A stretch of 37,308 nt of DNA from CAYFXA01 sp964347135 (GCA_964347135.1 CAYFXA010000017.1:1-37308); one strand, 5' to 3'; positions 1 to 8,160 are shown, counted from the first letter of the stretch. The notes: a model not told the origin generated them from the letters alone. Numbers and translations: made by a program.

Positions 1-259
1 TTAGGTTCTGCGAAAAATTAACCTAACCTCTGTCCACTAAGGACAGATGTTCTTTAAATAAGGGCGATTAAACTTTTGCGTTTAAACGATCCTTTAAAAG
101 AAGTTCTTTGACAAGCAGAGATTGAGGGAAAAAGTTTCCTCCTAAGTACTACCTTTTTTGCTAAGGCATTGCCTGCGCACAGAGGGAAAGAATCATTCTT
201 TTTTTCTGGGGGCAGGCAATTGCCCCAAGCAGTAGAGGAAAATATAAGGAGGGAACAAA
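1..259 (+). promoter_or_regulatory. Hairpin-rich leader of the GC-rich orphan gene
   Basis: No credible long ORF is present. Inverted repeats occur in series: 1-7 with 20-26, 30-35 with 41-46, a 10-base palindrome at 79-88, 127-131 with 135-139, and a long stem of 165-176 with 212-224 (one bulge). Two boxA-like sequences are visible, TGTTCTTTAAAT (48-59) and AGTTCTTTGACAA (102-114). A strong AAGGAGG lies 7 bases before the ATG at 260. A four-codon ORF (MFFK, 47-61) is probably chance. A TTGACA lies at 108-113 but has no convincing -10, so the transcription start is not placed. Confidence 0.45.
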
Positions 260-1138
260 ATGAAAAAGTTTATTGCTGTAACAGTGGTGGCTGTTTTGCT
301 GTTCATGTGCACCTCTTGCATGCTCTTCGCGATGTTCGGATGGCCCGGTTTCGTCCTGGACCGCCCCCTTTGGGAGGCCCAGGCCGCCCGGGGAGCAGCA
401 GAGACTGAACGAGCCCAAGTGGTCACCGACCAGGATCTCCAACGAGCCGAGACCGACACAGATGCCAATGTAGGACCCAACATCGACGTCACGAACTGTC
501 GATCCGCATTGTGGATGAAGAAGGCCATTGAGAACACAGAAGGCGTGTCTGAACTGATATCTGTGCTCGACCGTGACTTCAAGCTCTCTGAAGGAGGACA
601 ATGGTCCGAGGAGGGCTACGCTATCGAGCCAGGCTCAGTGTTTTGGACTGACATCTTCCACAATATATCCTCCCTTCCCGATGGAGTCGTTTCCATAAGA
701 AGGGAGGAGGGAGGCTGGGGTGTCTTCCTCATCACCCATACCTCAAGAAGGTACGAAGTCCCTGCACCTAACGGTGGGGGGCGCTGGATGAGGCTCTGCA
801 CCTCCCTCGTGGTGGAAGCTGAGGCAGTAGCTCCTCCTGCTGAGACAGACACTGGCGCTGACTGCGTTTTCCCTGTTCTGGCCGGCAAGACGGCAGCTGA
901 AGCTGTCAATGCCATGGACCAATGGTACGACAGCATCGGCTATCAGTTCGGCAGCGCCTTCTCCGCCGGAGACACGATCCCGCCCGAGTCGATCTTTTGG
1001 ACCGACATGGGCGAGGGCTTCAGTGTTCCCGCGCATGTCAATTGCCTGAAGTGCTCAGGCAACTGGGGCGTGTTCCAAACAACCGCCCAGGCGTTTCAAC
1101 CGCCTAGTGGCGGACGGTTCGCTGTCTGCCCTAGATAG
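260..1138 (+). CDS. Secreted/anchored orphan protein with a duplicated domain
   Basis: I do not recognise a family. The 292-residue product starts with a hydrophobic segment (residues 4-25; Cys17 and Cys20 do not make a good lipobox), so it is probably exported or anchored. The rest is an internal duplication. Unit 1 runs from about Cys80 to Cys180 and unit 2 from Cys202 to Cys290. Each is preceded by a linker AETDT(D/G)A (63-69 and 194-200) and carries a (S/E)(V/I)FWTD motif (126-131, 244-249), then a GxWGVF motif and a Pro-Gly-Gly-Arg stretch. The paired Cys at the unit edges suggests disulfides. Composition is GC-rich: bases 421-480 hold 35 G/C of 60, against 20 of 60 at 1501-1560 in the next gene. 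The start is fixed by AAGGAGG. Function unknown; recent acquisition is possible. Confidence 0.8.
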   Translation: MKKFIAVTVVAVLLFMCTSCMLFAMFGWPGFVLDRPLWEAQAARGAAETERAQVVTDQDLQRAETDTDANVGPNIDVTNCRSALWMKKAIENTEGVSELISVLDRDFKLSEGGQWSEEGYAIEPGSVFWTDIFHNISSLPDGVVSIRREEGGWGVFLITHTSRRYEVPAPNGGGRWMRLCTSLVVEAEAVAPPAETDTGADCVFPVLAGKTAAEAVNAMDQWYDSIGYQFGSAFSAGDTIPPESIFWTDMGEGFSVPAHVNCLKCSGNWGVFQTTAQAFQPPSGGRFAVCPR

Positions 1139-1164
1139 GCAACCTCCCTCTATCTGCTTGTCTT

Positions 1165-1230
1165 TAGGCTGCGGAGCCAGTTTGTCATTGTCCTTTCAAA
1201 GGACCCTGATGAATTGCGTTTTGCAGCCTA
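1165..1230 (+). other. Nested hairpin downstream of the orphan gene
   Basis: TAGGCTGC (1165-1172) pairs perfectly with GCAGCCTA (1223-1230). Inside it, GTCCTTT (1190-1196) pairs with AAAGGAC (1198-1204) around a single base; this inner palindrome could also work as a DNA site. No T-run follows, so it is not a typical terminator. The stretch 1139-1298 holds no gene. It may be a 3'-end or processing structure. Confidence 0.4.
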
Positions 1231-1271
1231 GAGATCTGAGCAAATAAAAAAATTTGTTTGTTGAGAACTCG

Positions 1272-1291
1272 GCTCAAACAAAGGTTTGAGC
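1272..1291 (+). promoter_or_regulatory. Hairpin 7 bases before the GT2 start codon
   Basis: GCTCAAAC (1272-1279), a 4-base loop and GTTTGAGC (1284-1291) form a perfect 8-bp stem ending 7 bases before ATG 1299. There is no Shine-Dalgarno. The hairpin could occlude ribosome entry or protect the 5' end. It lacks a U-tract on the + strand; on the - strand an A/T-rich flank makes it a weak terminator candidate. Confidence 0.35.
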
Positions 1292-1298
1292 TTAAAAA

Positions 1299-2195
1299 AT
1301 GACAAAAAAACCTTTAGTATCAATCGTTATCCCTGTTTTTAACGGTTCGCCTTACCTCAAAGAAACCGTTTCTTCGGTGTTGAACAGTGATTATAAGCCT
1401 CTAGAAATTATTTTAGTTGATGATGGCAGCACTGACAAAAGTCAAGTTATTTGCCAGGAATTAACTAAAAAATTCAAGAATGTTCACTATTTCCATTTTA
1501 AAAAGAACAGGGGCATGGCTTATGCTTTAAATTTGGGAGTAAAAAAAGCTAAAGGAAAATATATTGCCAGACTCAATCAAGACGATCTCATGGTAAAAAA
1601 TCGTCTCCTAAAACAGGTTGAGTTTTTAGAAAAAAATTCTGATTATGTGGCTGTGGGTGGGGCAATTAAACTTTTTACAAACAAGAAAAAAGAAATCGGC
1701 ACCGTTAACTTTCCCCAAAGTGATGAAAAAATTCGCAAACAATGGCTTTTCTTAAGCCCTTTTTCCGATCCAACCGTAATGTACAGAAAAAGTTCCTGGT
1801 TGAAAACTTCTGGATACAATCAGCGTTTTTGGCCAGCCGACGATGTTCACATGTGGTACCAACTTGGAAAGATTGGAAAATTAATAAATTTAAAAGATAT
1901 TCTGACTAAGGTTCGTTGGCACGATGGCGCTGGTTCAATTAAATTTCACCGATTACAAATGAAAAAAACCTGGAAAGTCCATGTTTGGGCAAGTAAAAAT
2001 GTAGAACCAGCCACCCTCTCTCACTGGCTCTTTTGGATTAGCCAATACATTGCTGGAGTAATACTTCCAGCTCAATTCAATTGGCTGACTTATCGTTTAC
2101 TGCGCAAGTTCCAAAATTTGAAAACAAAAAAACCACAAACTATAGTGGCCAAAGTTAAACTCCAACCTAGCCAACTAAGCATCTCCGGGGCATAA
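1299..2195 (+). CDS. Glycosyltransferase family 2
   Basis: A 298-residue inverting GT-A glycosyltransferase. The N-terminus has the family's VSIVIPVFNG strand (7-16), the nucleotide-binding DDGST (41-45) and a metal-binding NQDD (93-96, the DXD equivalent). It likely transfers a sugar from an NDP donor to a lipid- or cell-surface-linked acceptor. There are no N-terminal membrane helices; a hydrophobic stretch near residues 245-265 may associate with the membrane. The last 35 codons overlap the 3' end of the opposite-strand membrane protein gene. No Shine-Dalgarno precedes the ATG. The neighbouring GT-C-like protein suggests a shared role in surface polysaccharide synthesis; donor and acceptor cannot be read from the sequence. 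Confidence 0.9.
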   Translation: MTKKPLVSIVIPVFNGSPYLKETVSSVLNSDYKPLEIILVDDGSTDKSQVICQELTKKFKNVHYFHFKKNRGMAYALNLGVKKAKGKYIARLNQDDLMVKNRLLKQVEFLEKNSDYVAVGGAIKLFTNKKKEIGTVNFPQSDEKIRKQWLFLSPFSDPTVMYRKSSWLKTSGYNQRFWPADDVHMWYQLGKIGKLINLKDILTKVRWHDGAGSIKFHRLQMKKTWKVHVWASKNVEPATLSHWLFWISQYIAGVILPAQFNWLTYRLLRKFQNLKTKKPQTIVAKVKLQPSQLSISGA

Positions 2196-5100
2196 AAAAT
2201 ATAGACCTTTTGTTTTCCTTGGCCATTAATTTCCCACGCATTAGCATAACCATTGAACTTCAAGTGCCTAGTGTTTCCCTTCTGTTTGCCAAGAAAAAAA
2301 TTAAAAACGCTGTCAAATATCCTCCACTGTTGATCATAGGCTTCATTAAAAACTAAAAGCAACGGTTCATTGTTCAATTTTGATTGAAAATCAACTTGCC
2401 ACAAAGAGGGTAGGATTTGTTTGTACTCAACCTTTTGAGGAAGGTTGTATTGGTTTAAACCATTTGCCTCTTTTATAACCAAATTTTTCCAAACATTGGG
2501 TAATTCAATAAGGTCAAAACTAGCCAAACTCAACATCGCCTCGTTTTCCGAATCATGGTGGAGGGTGTAATTCTTAGCTTCTTCATCTTTAAGTTCTGGC
2601 TGGGGGTAAATAAAGGTATAGGCTGACTGCAAAACCGCATTCTCAAACTTGCTTTGAAGAGACTTTTGGTACAACGGTCCTGCCAGTCTTGTCCAAAATC
2701 CTTCTGGTTTTTGCAAGTCTTTGAAACCAATAATATCAGGATAGCCTTGGTTGAGAGAAAGATAATTATTTTTGTAAAGGCGAAAGCCATCGTCTAGAAC
2801 ATATTTTGGATACTTCCCAGAAAAAAGATGATAATCAATATTCCACAAATAAAAGTGGCGACTATCAAAATTATTTTTAATGGAAGCAAGATTTGAGCAA
2901 TTATTAAAGAAACTTACCCAACGACCATCAATCAAACGAAAGGTGCGATAGGAATTGGGCTCCTCTTGACAGGGCTGATTACTCAAATAGAAACCGTCTT
3001 TATCTTTATCAAAATAAAAACTTTCTTTTGATAGAGCTTGGGGAATTTGAAGAGTTATCTTTTGTTTGTTATTAAAAGAGATTTCATAAAAAGGTTTAAG
3101 AGGTTTAAGAGAGAATTTTGTTTTTTCAAGAGTTTTAAACTGGTCAAGAATAAGAGAGTTAATGGTTACTTCTTGATTCTGATAAGTAAGGTTATTGATA
3201 GCCAGTAAAATTAAAGGCTCGTAAATTTGTTTAACTGGTTCTTCTAAAGGAACGGTTACTAACTGCTTGTTTTCAAGCCTCAAAACTTGGTGCTTATTAA
3301 AGCACTTCTCAGTATTCTGGCCCCGAACACAAACCCTTAGCAAATTGGGCTTTGGATAACTAAGAACAAACTTTTTTAGAATAGGTTTAACCGACCATTC
3401 AAGGTTGTTAACGTATTGTTTATCCAGATCTTGTTCTTTTGCCTCAAGACTTAGTTTAACTTCCATATGCTCTGTTTCATTATTTAAATCATTTGTAATG
3501 TTTTTTACTATGCAGGTGGAGCCGTTTTTACTTTGTAATAAGAGCTTTTCACTGAAGTGAGTAAGACTATATTCGTAATCTTCTAGTTTATCTTCAAAAC
3601 AATTAGGATTTTCTGTTAACTGAAACTTGAGGAGGTCAACAAGAGTAGATTCAAATTTTGCTAGAAGTTCAACCTCAATTTCATTTCCTGAAGAAATTAT
3701 TGTGGCAACGTTTTTATCTTTAGAATCCAACTTTGCAGGTAAAGGAAAGATATAACCATCAAGATTCAATCTGAGACTACTAACATCGCCAAAAGGTAAC
3801 ATCCACCAGTCAGAAAAATAATTTTCAAGGTCACTTTTTGCTTCCAAAAAACTTCTAATTTGAGTCAGTGGCATTTTGATTTGACCAACAAATTCAGAGG
3901 TTTTCTCATTTTGAAAAACAGGGATTGGAAGACGGTAAAAGCTAATAATCAAATTATCTTCATCGCTATGAGCAAAAACTTCAATATAGTGACTTGTTTC
4001 TTCAATGTTTTTTTGTTCAGGTTCAACAAGATAATGTTCCAAATCAGAAAGAGTTTCGGAAAATTTAAAAGTAATTTCGCTTTCGTTCTTTAACAAAGGC
4101 GCATCGTGTCTTAAAAAAGGAAAAAAAGAATCTATCTGTCCGTTTGCATCTTGAATATAGTTTTGGTTGTTCAAAATCAAATCCGTTGCCAACAAATTAT
4201 TGAGATTGGCGTCGATGGAAACCGCTTCCCGGGCAAAATAAAACTTCGAATCATAGTTTTTCATTTCGTAGAGCTCGATAGAATAAAAAGGATTTTTAAC
4301 TAAACGGTTAACAGTTTTTTCATTTAGCGGATAGGTGATTGGGTAAAGATTAAGATAATCGAGAATATTTAATTGATAAGCCGCTGTTTTTTTGATGAAT
4401 TCATTTGCCATCAAACTCTCCAAAACCGTTCTTGCATCATAAGCATTGAAATCACCCCAATAATTAACCCCACGACCATAAACAGAATTGGCAACGGTTT
4501 CGTCCCAGATAATATACTTCACTCCTGTTTTTTCTAATAAACGATAAAATTCTAGTGATCTTTGGTTTAGATCTTGGGATTGTTCAATATCTTGAGCATT
4601 TTCGATTAACTGGAAAATGGCTTGGTGCAAATAGGCGTTTTCCATGCTTGCTGGCTCAAAAGTGCGGTCAATAAAAGGTTTATCAATCATAAAGTTTAAA
4701 AAAGATGAACCAGGCATTCCCCATTGGTAAAACTTCCAGTAACCGGCTCTATTAAAGGGTAAATGAAGAACTCTAAAATTTTCCTTGTCCGAGTTTATAA
4801 TCTCAGCAATTTCAAAGTACCCCTCGGGCACTTTGTTGTACATAAAAGAACCAATTAAATTTCCAGCAAAAAGGGGAGAAAAAATAAGAACATATGGAAT
4901 CAAAATAAGAAAAGAAAGCACTTTTACAAAGGAACGATATTTTTTATTCAGTTTGTGAAAAAAGTCAAAAAGAAAAACGATGACTAGACCTCCGCTAATC
5001 CCACCAGCAAATGCAAGGAAGATATTAAATTTGGTGTCAGCGAATCTAAAAAGAATGTCAAAATAGGGAATAATTCTTTCAACAAAATTATAAACTGGAC

Positions 5101-6199
5101 CAAGTGGAGTAAATTCTTTTCCAACAAGAAAAAAAGTAAGAAGGATTGTAATTGGAATCCACAAAAAGATTTTTTTTCTAAATTTTGTCAAAATTAGAAT
5201 GACGCCACCAAGATAGAAAAGAGGGAAAAGAAGCAAAATACTTCTTCCAAGTTTTTGATTATAAAGATGTATTTGGGGATATAAAAAGTGAAAATTTCCT
5301 TCAGCAATATCCGTAATTTTTGTATCAAGAAAATTCGGATATAAAGTCAACAACCTTGTTGGTGCATAAAAAGAGTTAGGTTTATTCAATTGGCTTTCAT
5401 TGGCATTGAAAAAAGAAGGAGCAAGTTTGATAATTTCTGCTTTTTCCAAAGTGTAGTTGGCAAAAGGAAGAAGCCAAAACAGATTTAAAGAAACAAAAAG
5501 TAAACAAACAAGTATTAATCGATTTTTGTTGCCTAAAAAAAGACCAAAAATAAAAACAAAGAGTAAGAAGGCGACAAAGATTGTGGCGGTTAGATAAGAG
5601 GTGGCAGTAAAAAGCGCGACCAAGACCATCAAAACCCAACTTTTAATACCAAAAGTTTTTTCTTCGATTATTTTAAAAAAGACATAAAATAAGATTGGAA
5701 GAGCGGCAAAACGATTGATATACATTGTCATTGGGAAATAAAACGTTGCCAGCGTGTTTAGATTAAAAAGGTAAAAGAAAGAGGCAACAAAAGCAGCCGA
5801 GTCTAAATATCTGTGTTTTTCCTTAGAAAAAGTGCGCTTTAATAACTTCCAAGCAAAATAATACATTCCCAAAACACCAGCATTTAAACAAAACAAAGAA
5901 TAAACTTGCTCCAGTAAGTTTTCTTTAAGAAAAGGCGAAAAGAGTAAGAAAAATATTTGTCTAAAAAGATCAACCACTTCAGAATCAGAGGGAACCCCTA
6001 AGCCTCTATACTCACGCCATGACGAAAAAAAAGTTCGAAACAAATTTGTTTTAAGGTTAAAGTAGGAAGAAAAATTGTCCCAGCCTATAAGATAAAAATC
6101 AGGTTTTAAGGAGGCGATGTTTAAAAAGAATAGCAATATAAGAAGAATAACGAAACCTGGTCTTTTTTTTACATAAGAAACCGTTTTTTTGAATATCAT
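2090..6199 (-). CDS. Giant GT-C-like multi-pass membrane protein
   Basis: A 1369-residue protein. The N-terminal ~430 residues are a series of hydrophobic helices with an early loop containing GWDNFSSYF, where GT-C enzymes carry an acidic catalytic motif. A ~900-residue extracytoplasmic region follows, then one C-terminal helix and a basic RSKR tail. This layout resembles arabinofuranosyltransferase/DUF3367-like or YfhO-like membrane glycosyltransferases, which use polyprenyl-phosphate sugars. The family call is by architecture only. A TATAAT sits 8 bases before the ATG with no Shine-Dalgarno, implying a near-leaderless mRNA. The 3' end overlaps the GT2 gene by 106 bases, so the last helix and tail are encoded antisense to the GT2 C-terminus. 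Confidence 0.8.
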   Translation of the reverse strand: MIFKKTVSYVKKRPGFVILLILLFFLNIASLKPDFYLIGWDNFSSYFNLKTNLFRTFFSSWREYRGLGVPSDSEVVDLFRQIFFLLFSPFLKENLLEQVYSLFCLNAGVLGMYYFAWKLLKRTFSKEKHRYLDSAAFVASFFYLFNLNTLATFYFPMTMYINRFAALPILFYVFFKIIEEKTFGIKSWVLMVLVALFTATSYLTATIFVAFLLFVFIFGLFLGNKNRLILVCLLFVSLNLFWLLPFANYTLEKAEIIKLAPSFFNANESQLNKPNSFYAPTRLLTLYPNFLDTKITDIAEGNFHFLYPQIHLYNQKLGRSILLLFPLFYLGGVILILTKFRKKIFLWIPITILLTFFLVGKEFTPLGPVYNFVERIIPYFDILFRFADTKFNIFLAFAGGISGGLVIVFLFDFFHKLNKKYRSFVKVLSFLILIPYVLIFSPLFAGNLIGSFMYNKVPEGYFEIAEIINSDKENFRVLHLPFNRAGYWKFYQWGMPGSSFLNFMIDKPFIDRTFEPASMENAYLHQAIFQLIENAQDIEQSQDLNQRSLEFYRLLEKTGVKYIIWDETVANSVYGRGVNYWGDFNAYDARTVLESLMANEFIKKTAAYQLNILDYLNLYPITYPLNEKTVNRLVKNPFYSIELYEMKNYDSKFYFAREAVSIDANLNNLLATDLILNNQNYIQDANGQIDSFFPFLRHDAPLLKNESEITFKFSETLSDLEHYLVEPEQKNIEETSHYIEVFAHSDEDNLIISFYRLPIPVFQNEKTSEFVGQIKMPLTQIRSFLEAKSDLENYFSDWWMLPFGDVSSLRLNLDGYIFPLPAKLDSKDKNVATIISSGNEIEVELLAKFESTLVDLLKFQLTENPNCFEDKLEDYEYSLTHFSEKLLLQSKNGSTCIVKNITNDLNNETEHMEVKLSLEAKEQDLDKQYVNNLEWSVKPILKKFVLSYPKPNLLRVCVRGQNTEKCFNKHQVLRLENKQLVTVPLEEPVKQIYEPLILLAINNLTYQNQEVTINSLILDQFKTLEKTKFSLKPLKPFYEISFNNKQKITLQIPQALSKESFYFDKDKDGFYLSNQPCQEEPNSYRTFRLIDGRWVSFFNNCSNLASIKNNFDSRHFYLWNIDYHLFSGKYPKYVLDDGFRLYKNNYLSLNQGYPDIIGFKDLQKPEGFWTRLAGPLYQKSLQSKFENAVLQSAYTFIYPQPELKDEEAKNYTLHHDSENEAMLSLASFDLIELPNVWKNLVIKEANGLNQYNLPQKVEYKQILPSLWQVDFQSKLNNEPLLLVFNEAYDQQWRIFDSVFNFFLGKQKGNTRHLKFNGYANAWEINGQGKQKVYIFYAPEMLSWLGWSLTLATIVCGFFVFKFWNLRSKR

Positions 6200-6207
6200 T
6201 GACCTCT

Positions 6208-6213
6208 ATTATA
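6208..6213 (-). promoter_or_regulatory. -10 box of the giant membrane protein gene
   Basis: On the - strand TATAAT lies 8 bases upstream of ATG 6199, so transcription would start within about two bases of the codon. The -35 region is poor (TACAAT). Confidence 0.5.
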
Positions 6214-6250
6214 CAAGTTTAATTCTTTTTATTGTATGCCTGTCTTCAAT

Positions 6251-6279
6251 TTGTTTATTACCCCCTTTTTTGATAAAAT
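6251..6279 (+). promoter_or_regulatory. Promoter of the tRNA-Arg/tRNA-His pair
   Basis: TTGTTT (6251-6256), 17-base spacer, TAAAAT (6274-6279). The start would fall near 6286, about 5 bases before the first tRNA. Confidence 0.6.
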
Positions 6280-6290
6280 AACCCTAAGAA

Positions 6291-6363
6291 GCCCCAGTAG
6301 CTCAACGGATAGAGCAGGAGTGTTCTAAACTCAAGGTTGGGGGTTCGAATCCTCCCTGGGGCG
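6291..6363 (+). tRNA. tRNA-Arg (anticodon TCT)
   Basis: All arms fold: acceptor GCCCCAG/CTGGGGC, D-stem GCTC/GAGC, anticodon loop GTTCTAA giving TCT, and T-arm GGGGG-TTCGAAT-CCTCC with one G-U. There is a G-A mismatch at the top of the anticodon stem. The 3' CCA is not encoded. It reads AGA codons. Confidence 0.88.
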
Positions 6364-6367
6364 CCCT

Positions 6368-6440
6368 GGTGACTGTAGCTCAATGGTAGAGCGCCAGCCT
6401 GTGAAGTTGGATGTTGCGGGTTCGAATCCCGTCAGTCACC
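6368..6440 (+). tRNA. tRNA-His (anticodon GTG)
   Basis: Acceptor GTGACTG/CAGTCAC with the diagnostic extra G at -1 (6368) opposite C73 (6440). Anticodon stem CCAGC/GTTGG and loop CTGTGAA give GTG. CCA is not encoded. It lies 4 bases after tRNA-Arg and is probably co-transcribed. Confidence 0.93.
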
Positions 6441-6454
6441 CAAAAAAGGTATCG

Positions 6455-6475
6455 GGCGACCACGAAGTGGTCGCC
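6455..6475 (+). terminator. Strong hairpin after tRNA-His
   Basis: GGCGACCAC, GAA loop, GTGGTCGCC: a perfect 9-bp stem 14 bases after the tRNA. Only two Ts follow, so it may be a 3'-end or processing hairpin rather than an intrinsic terminator. Confidence 0.45.
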
Positions 6476-6538
6476 TTAAACGGGAAAAGAAGCTCGGAGC
6501 TTGCAGGAAATTTTTCACGGAAATTTATCTTAATACAT

Positions 6539-7384
6539 TCAAACAGAGAAACCACTTACTTTCCTTCTCAAATCCCTAAGTTTTTTCGCATATAGTTTAC
6601 AATTTAACCATCCCCTAAATGTCTCCTCACTATGTTTGTGAGCAATGTCATCCGTATCAACTAGATAAGCCCCTTTCTCACCTACGACTATGCTGTCGGT
6701 ATAACGGATATCAGCTTTTCTAAGAGATCCTCTTACTTTCCTCAAAGGTCTACCGTGTATATCAGGAAATCTTCCTGTCTTATCATAAGTCTCTTGAATT
6801 TTGTCCAGAAGGTCTAAAAGTTCATCTTGCTGAGTTGCTGTTAATTCACTAAGATCTTCTATTTCGTTTAGTGGTTTTCCTGTAACTTTTTCTTGGGCAA
6901 TCATTGACACCGGACCTTGAGGGCCTGGTATAACAAGTGCTTCAGTTAAAGGAACGTGTCTTTCTCCTAGGTGCTTTCTAAAGAATGAGATATCACTTGC
7001 CTGTCCTATATGCCGAAAGGCGATTACCAAATTGTATTTTTCTCTGTTTTCATCTAAATAAATGCCTTCCTTTAAAACAATTTGCCCTGCATCTCGAACT
7101 TTTGAAACACGACCACGAGACACCTCTTCCATTTGAGACAAGCGTGAATAGCCCCCTTCTGCTAACTCCTTTGCCAGTTCTCCCGTAATCAAGTCAGACT
7201 TGTTACCTAAGATATCAATTAAATGTCCCTCGGAATCTATGGATAGTTCTGAAGGAGTCTCAAACTGTTTTGCTATTCTTTCTATCTCATCCCTATATAA
7301 AGTCATAACTACAGGTTCCCTTTTTAATGACCTCGAAATACTCTTTGTTTGTACTCTTTCTTCTTCAGTGGGTGCTTCTGGCAT
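6539..7384 (-). CDS. Kinase-like-fold hypothetical protein
   Basis: 281 residues, no signal peptide or helices. I cannot assign a family, but residues from about 90 onward read like a divergent protein-kinase/aminoglycoside-phosphotransferase fold: a strand with a possible ATP-binding lysine (IVLKEG, K105), a hinge-like QEKVTGKPL (164-172), a helix, a catalytic-loop-like DIHGRPLRKV (208-217) and a metal-site-like YLVDTDD (240-246). The loop lacks the canonical HxDxxxxN, so activity is doubtful. The N-terminal ~90 residues are unassigned. The gene stands alone with its own extended -10 box 6 bases before the ATG. The 3' end converges on the tRNA-His region. Composition is moderately AT-rich, like the core genes. 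Confidence 0.7.
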   Translation of the reverse strand: MPEAPTEEERVQTKSISRSLKREPVVMTLYRDEIERIAKQFETPSELSIDSEGHLIDILGNKSDLITGELAKELAEGGYSRLSQMEEVSRGRVSKVRDAGQIVLKEGIYLDENREKYNLVIAFRHIGQASDISFFRKHLGERHVPLTEALVIPGPQGPVSMIAQEKVTGKPLNEIEDLSELTATQQDELLDLLDKIQETYDKTGRFPDIHGRPLRKVRGSLRKADIRYTDSIVVGEKGAYLVDTDDIAHKHSEETFRGWLNCKLYAKKLRDLRRKVSGFSV

Positions 7385-7390
7385 GTTTTT

Positions 7391-7399
7391 ATAGTATCA
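7391..7399 (-). promoter_or_regulatory. Extended -10 of the kinase-like gene
   Basis: On the - strand TGATACTAT (TGN plus TACTAT) ends 6 bases before the ATG, with no Shine-Dalgarno: a leaderless-type promoter. Confidence 0.5.
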
Positions 7400-7508
7400 C
7401 ATGCTGTTAACCAACTCTACATCTAATCCTAATTTTATTAACATCTAACTCTTTCCCTCGGGGAGGGGCGAGCAATAACAATCATGCCCGCTGAAGGCGA
7501 GCTGACAA

Positions 7509-7537
7509 TTGTCAATTTTAGCAATTTTTGATAAAAT
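7509..7537 (+). promoter_or_regulatory. Possible promoter of a very short transcript
   Basis: TTGTCA (7509-7514), 17-base spacer, TAAAAT (7532-7537), with a start near 7544. The next ~45 bases hold only two hairpins, GGTGA/TCACC (7550-7565) and the terminator at 7571-7588, so any product would be a tiny non-coding RNA. The stretch 7400-7508 shows no gene. Confidence 0.35.
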
Positions 7538-7570
7538 AAGTTCAAACTTGGTGATAAAGGTCACCCAAAA

Positions 7571-7597
7571 AGCCCGATATTTCGGGCTATTTTATTT
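7571..7597 (+). terminator. Intrinsic terminator
   Basis: AGCCCGA (7571-7577), 4-base loop, TCGGGCT (7582-7588), then ATTTTATTT. It sits directly upstream of the promoter of the next gene and insulates it. Confidence 0.65.
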
Positions 7598-7624
7598 GAC
7601 TTTTTCATGAAAATACCCTATAAT
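7596..7624 (+). promoter_or_regulatory. Consensus sigma-70-type promoter
   Basis: TTGACT (7596-7601), 17-base spacer, TATAAT (7619-7624). The start near 7631 leaves a ~37-base leader with the Shine-Dalgarno. Confidence 0.8.
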
Positions 7625-7667
7625 GCACCCAGGATTGGAATAGAGAAACAGGAGAGGAGAAGAGAGA

Positions 7668-8138
7668 ATGAGGAACATTAAGAAGTTGGTGATAGGGATT
7701 TCGATTGCCCTTCTTTTGGGCATATTCGCTTTCCCTGTCCAAGCAGGAGGTCCAGGAAATGGCGCCGTTGTGATAAAGGATAGCGGTGGCTACTCCTACG
7801 ACGCGGTGAACGGTTGCAATCGTTTCACCGGCGGCTATACCTGGGCAACCAGAAAAGTGATCACTCGCGGACGAGTGGTCAGGCAGGTGATAGACCTGGA
7901 CGGCTGGTCTAAAGGCGAAAACCTCTGCAGTGGTAGTGTGTTCTACGAGAGCGAGTGGAGGCAAAAGGTAATCGCTCTCTATTTCAAAGATACTGGCGAC
8001 CAAAAGTTGCTTCGATCCATGTATCGAGGCAAAAGCTGGTATCTGGGCTACGAACACAGCTACAAACAACTTTTGGCCATTGTCGACGACCAGTTGAGGA
8101 TGAGTCATTACTGGCTCGACGGTCAGAAGGTGTTCTAA
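7668..8138 (+). CDS. Secreted orphan protein
   Basis: A 156-residue precursor with a textbook signal peptide: basic MRNIKK, hydrophobic core, and a VQA cleavage site after Ala26. The mature ~130-residue domain has two cysteines (50 and 87) and many aromatic and Gly residues, suggesting a small beta-rich extracellular domain; I do not recognise a family. It has its own promoter, a purine-rich Shine-Dalgarno (GGAGAGGAG), and a UUCG-loop terminator 22 bases after the stop, so it is a self-contained transcription unit. It is GC-rich (35 of 60 bases at 7861-7920), matching the orphan genes at 260 and 12532 and differing from the core genes. Function unknown; an exported surface or effector role is possible. 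Confidence 0.85.
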   Translation: MRNIKKLVIGISIALLLGIFAFPVQAGGPGNGAVVIKDSGGYSYDAVNGCNRFTGGYTWATRKVITRGRVVRQVIDLDGWSKGENLCSGSVFYESEWRQKVIALYFKDTGDQKLLRSMYRGKSWYLGYEHSYKQLLAIVDDQLRMSHYWLDGQKVF

Positions 8139-8160
8139 CCAGGCTACACCGAAACCGAAG

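Noticed and set aside
48..114. rRNA operon leader suggested by boxA-like sequences
   Set aside because: No rRNA gene follows; the motifs are treated as part of the leader of the 260 gene.
161..936. Minus-strand ORFs of 146, 129 and 106 residues opposite the 260 gene
   Set aside because: They have no Shine-Dalgarno and low-complexity composition; the + frame has a signal sequence and a duplicated domain.
1165..1230. Integron attC site interpretation of the hairpins around the GC-rich genes
   Set aside because: The inverted repeats lack the RYYYAAC/GTTRRRY core boxes, and the structures differ between the genes.
6383..6595. Plus-strand ORF of 70 residues
   Set aside because: It starts inside tRNA-His and reads through the following hairpin; no coding signals.
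7605..8108. Minus-strand ORF of 167 residues opposite the 7668 gene
   Set aside because: The + strand has the promoter, Shine-Dalgarno, signal peptide and terminator; the - strand frame is a GC-rich shadow.
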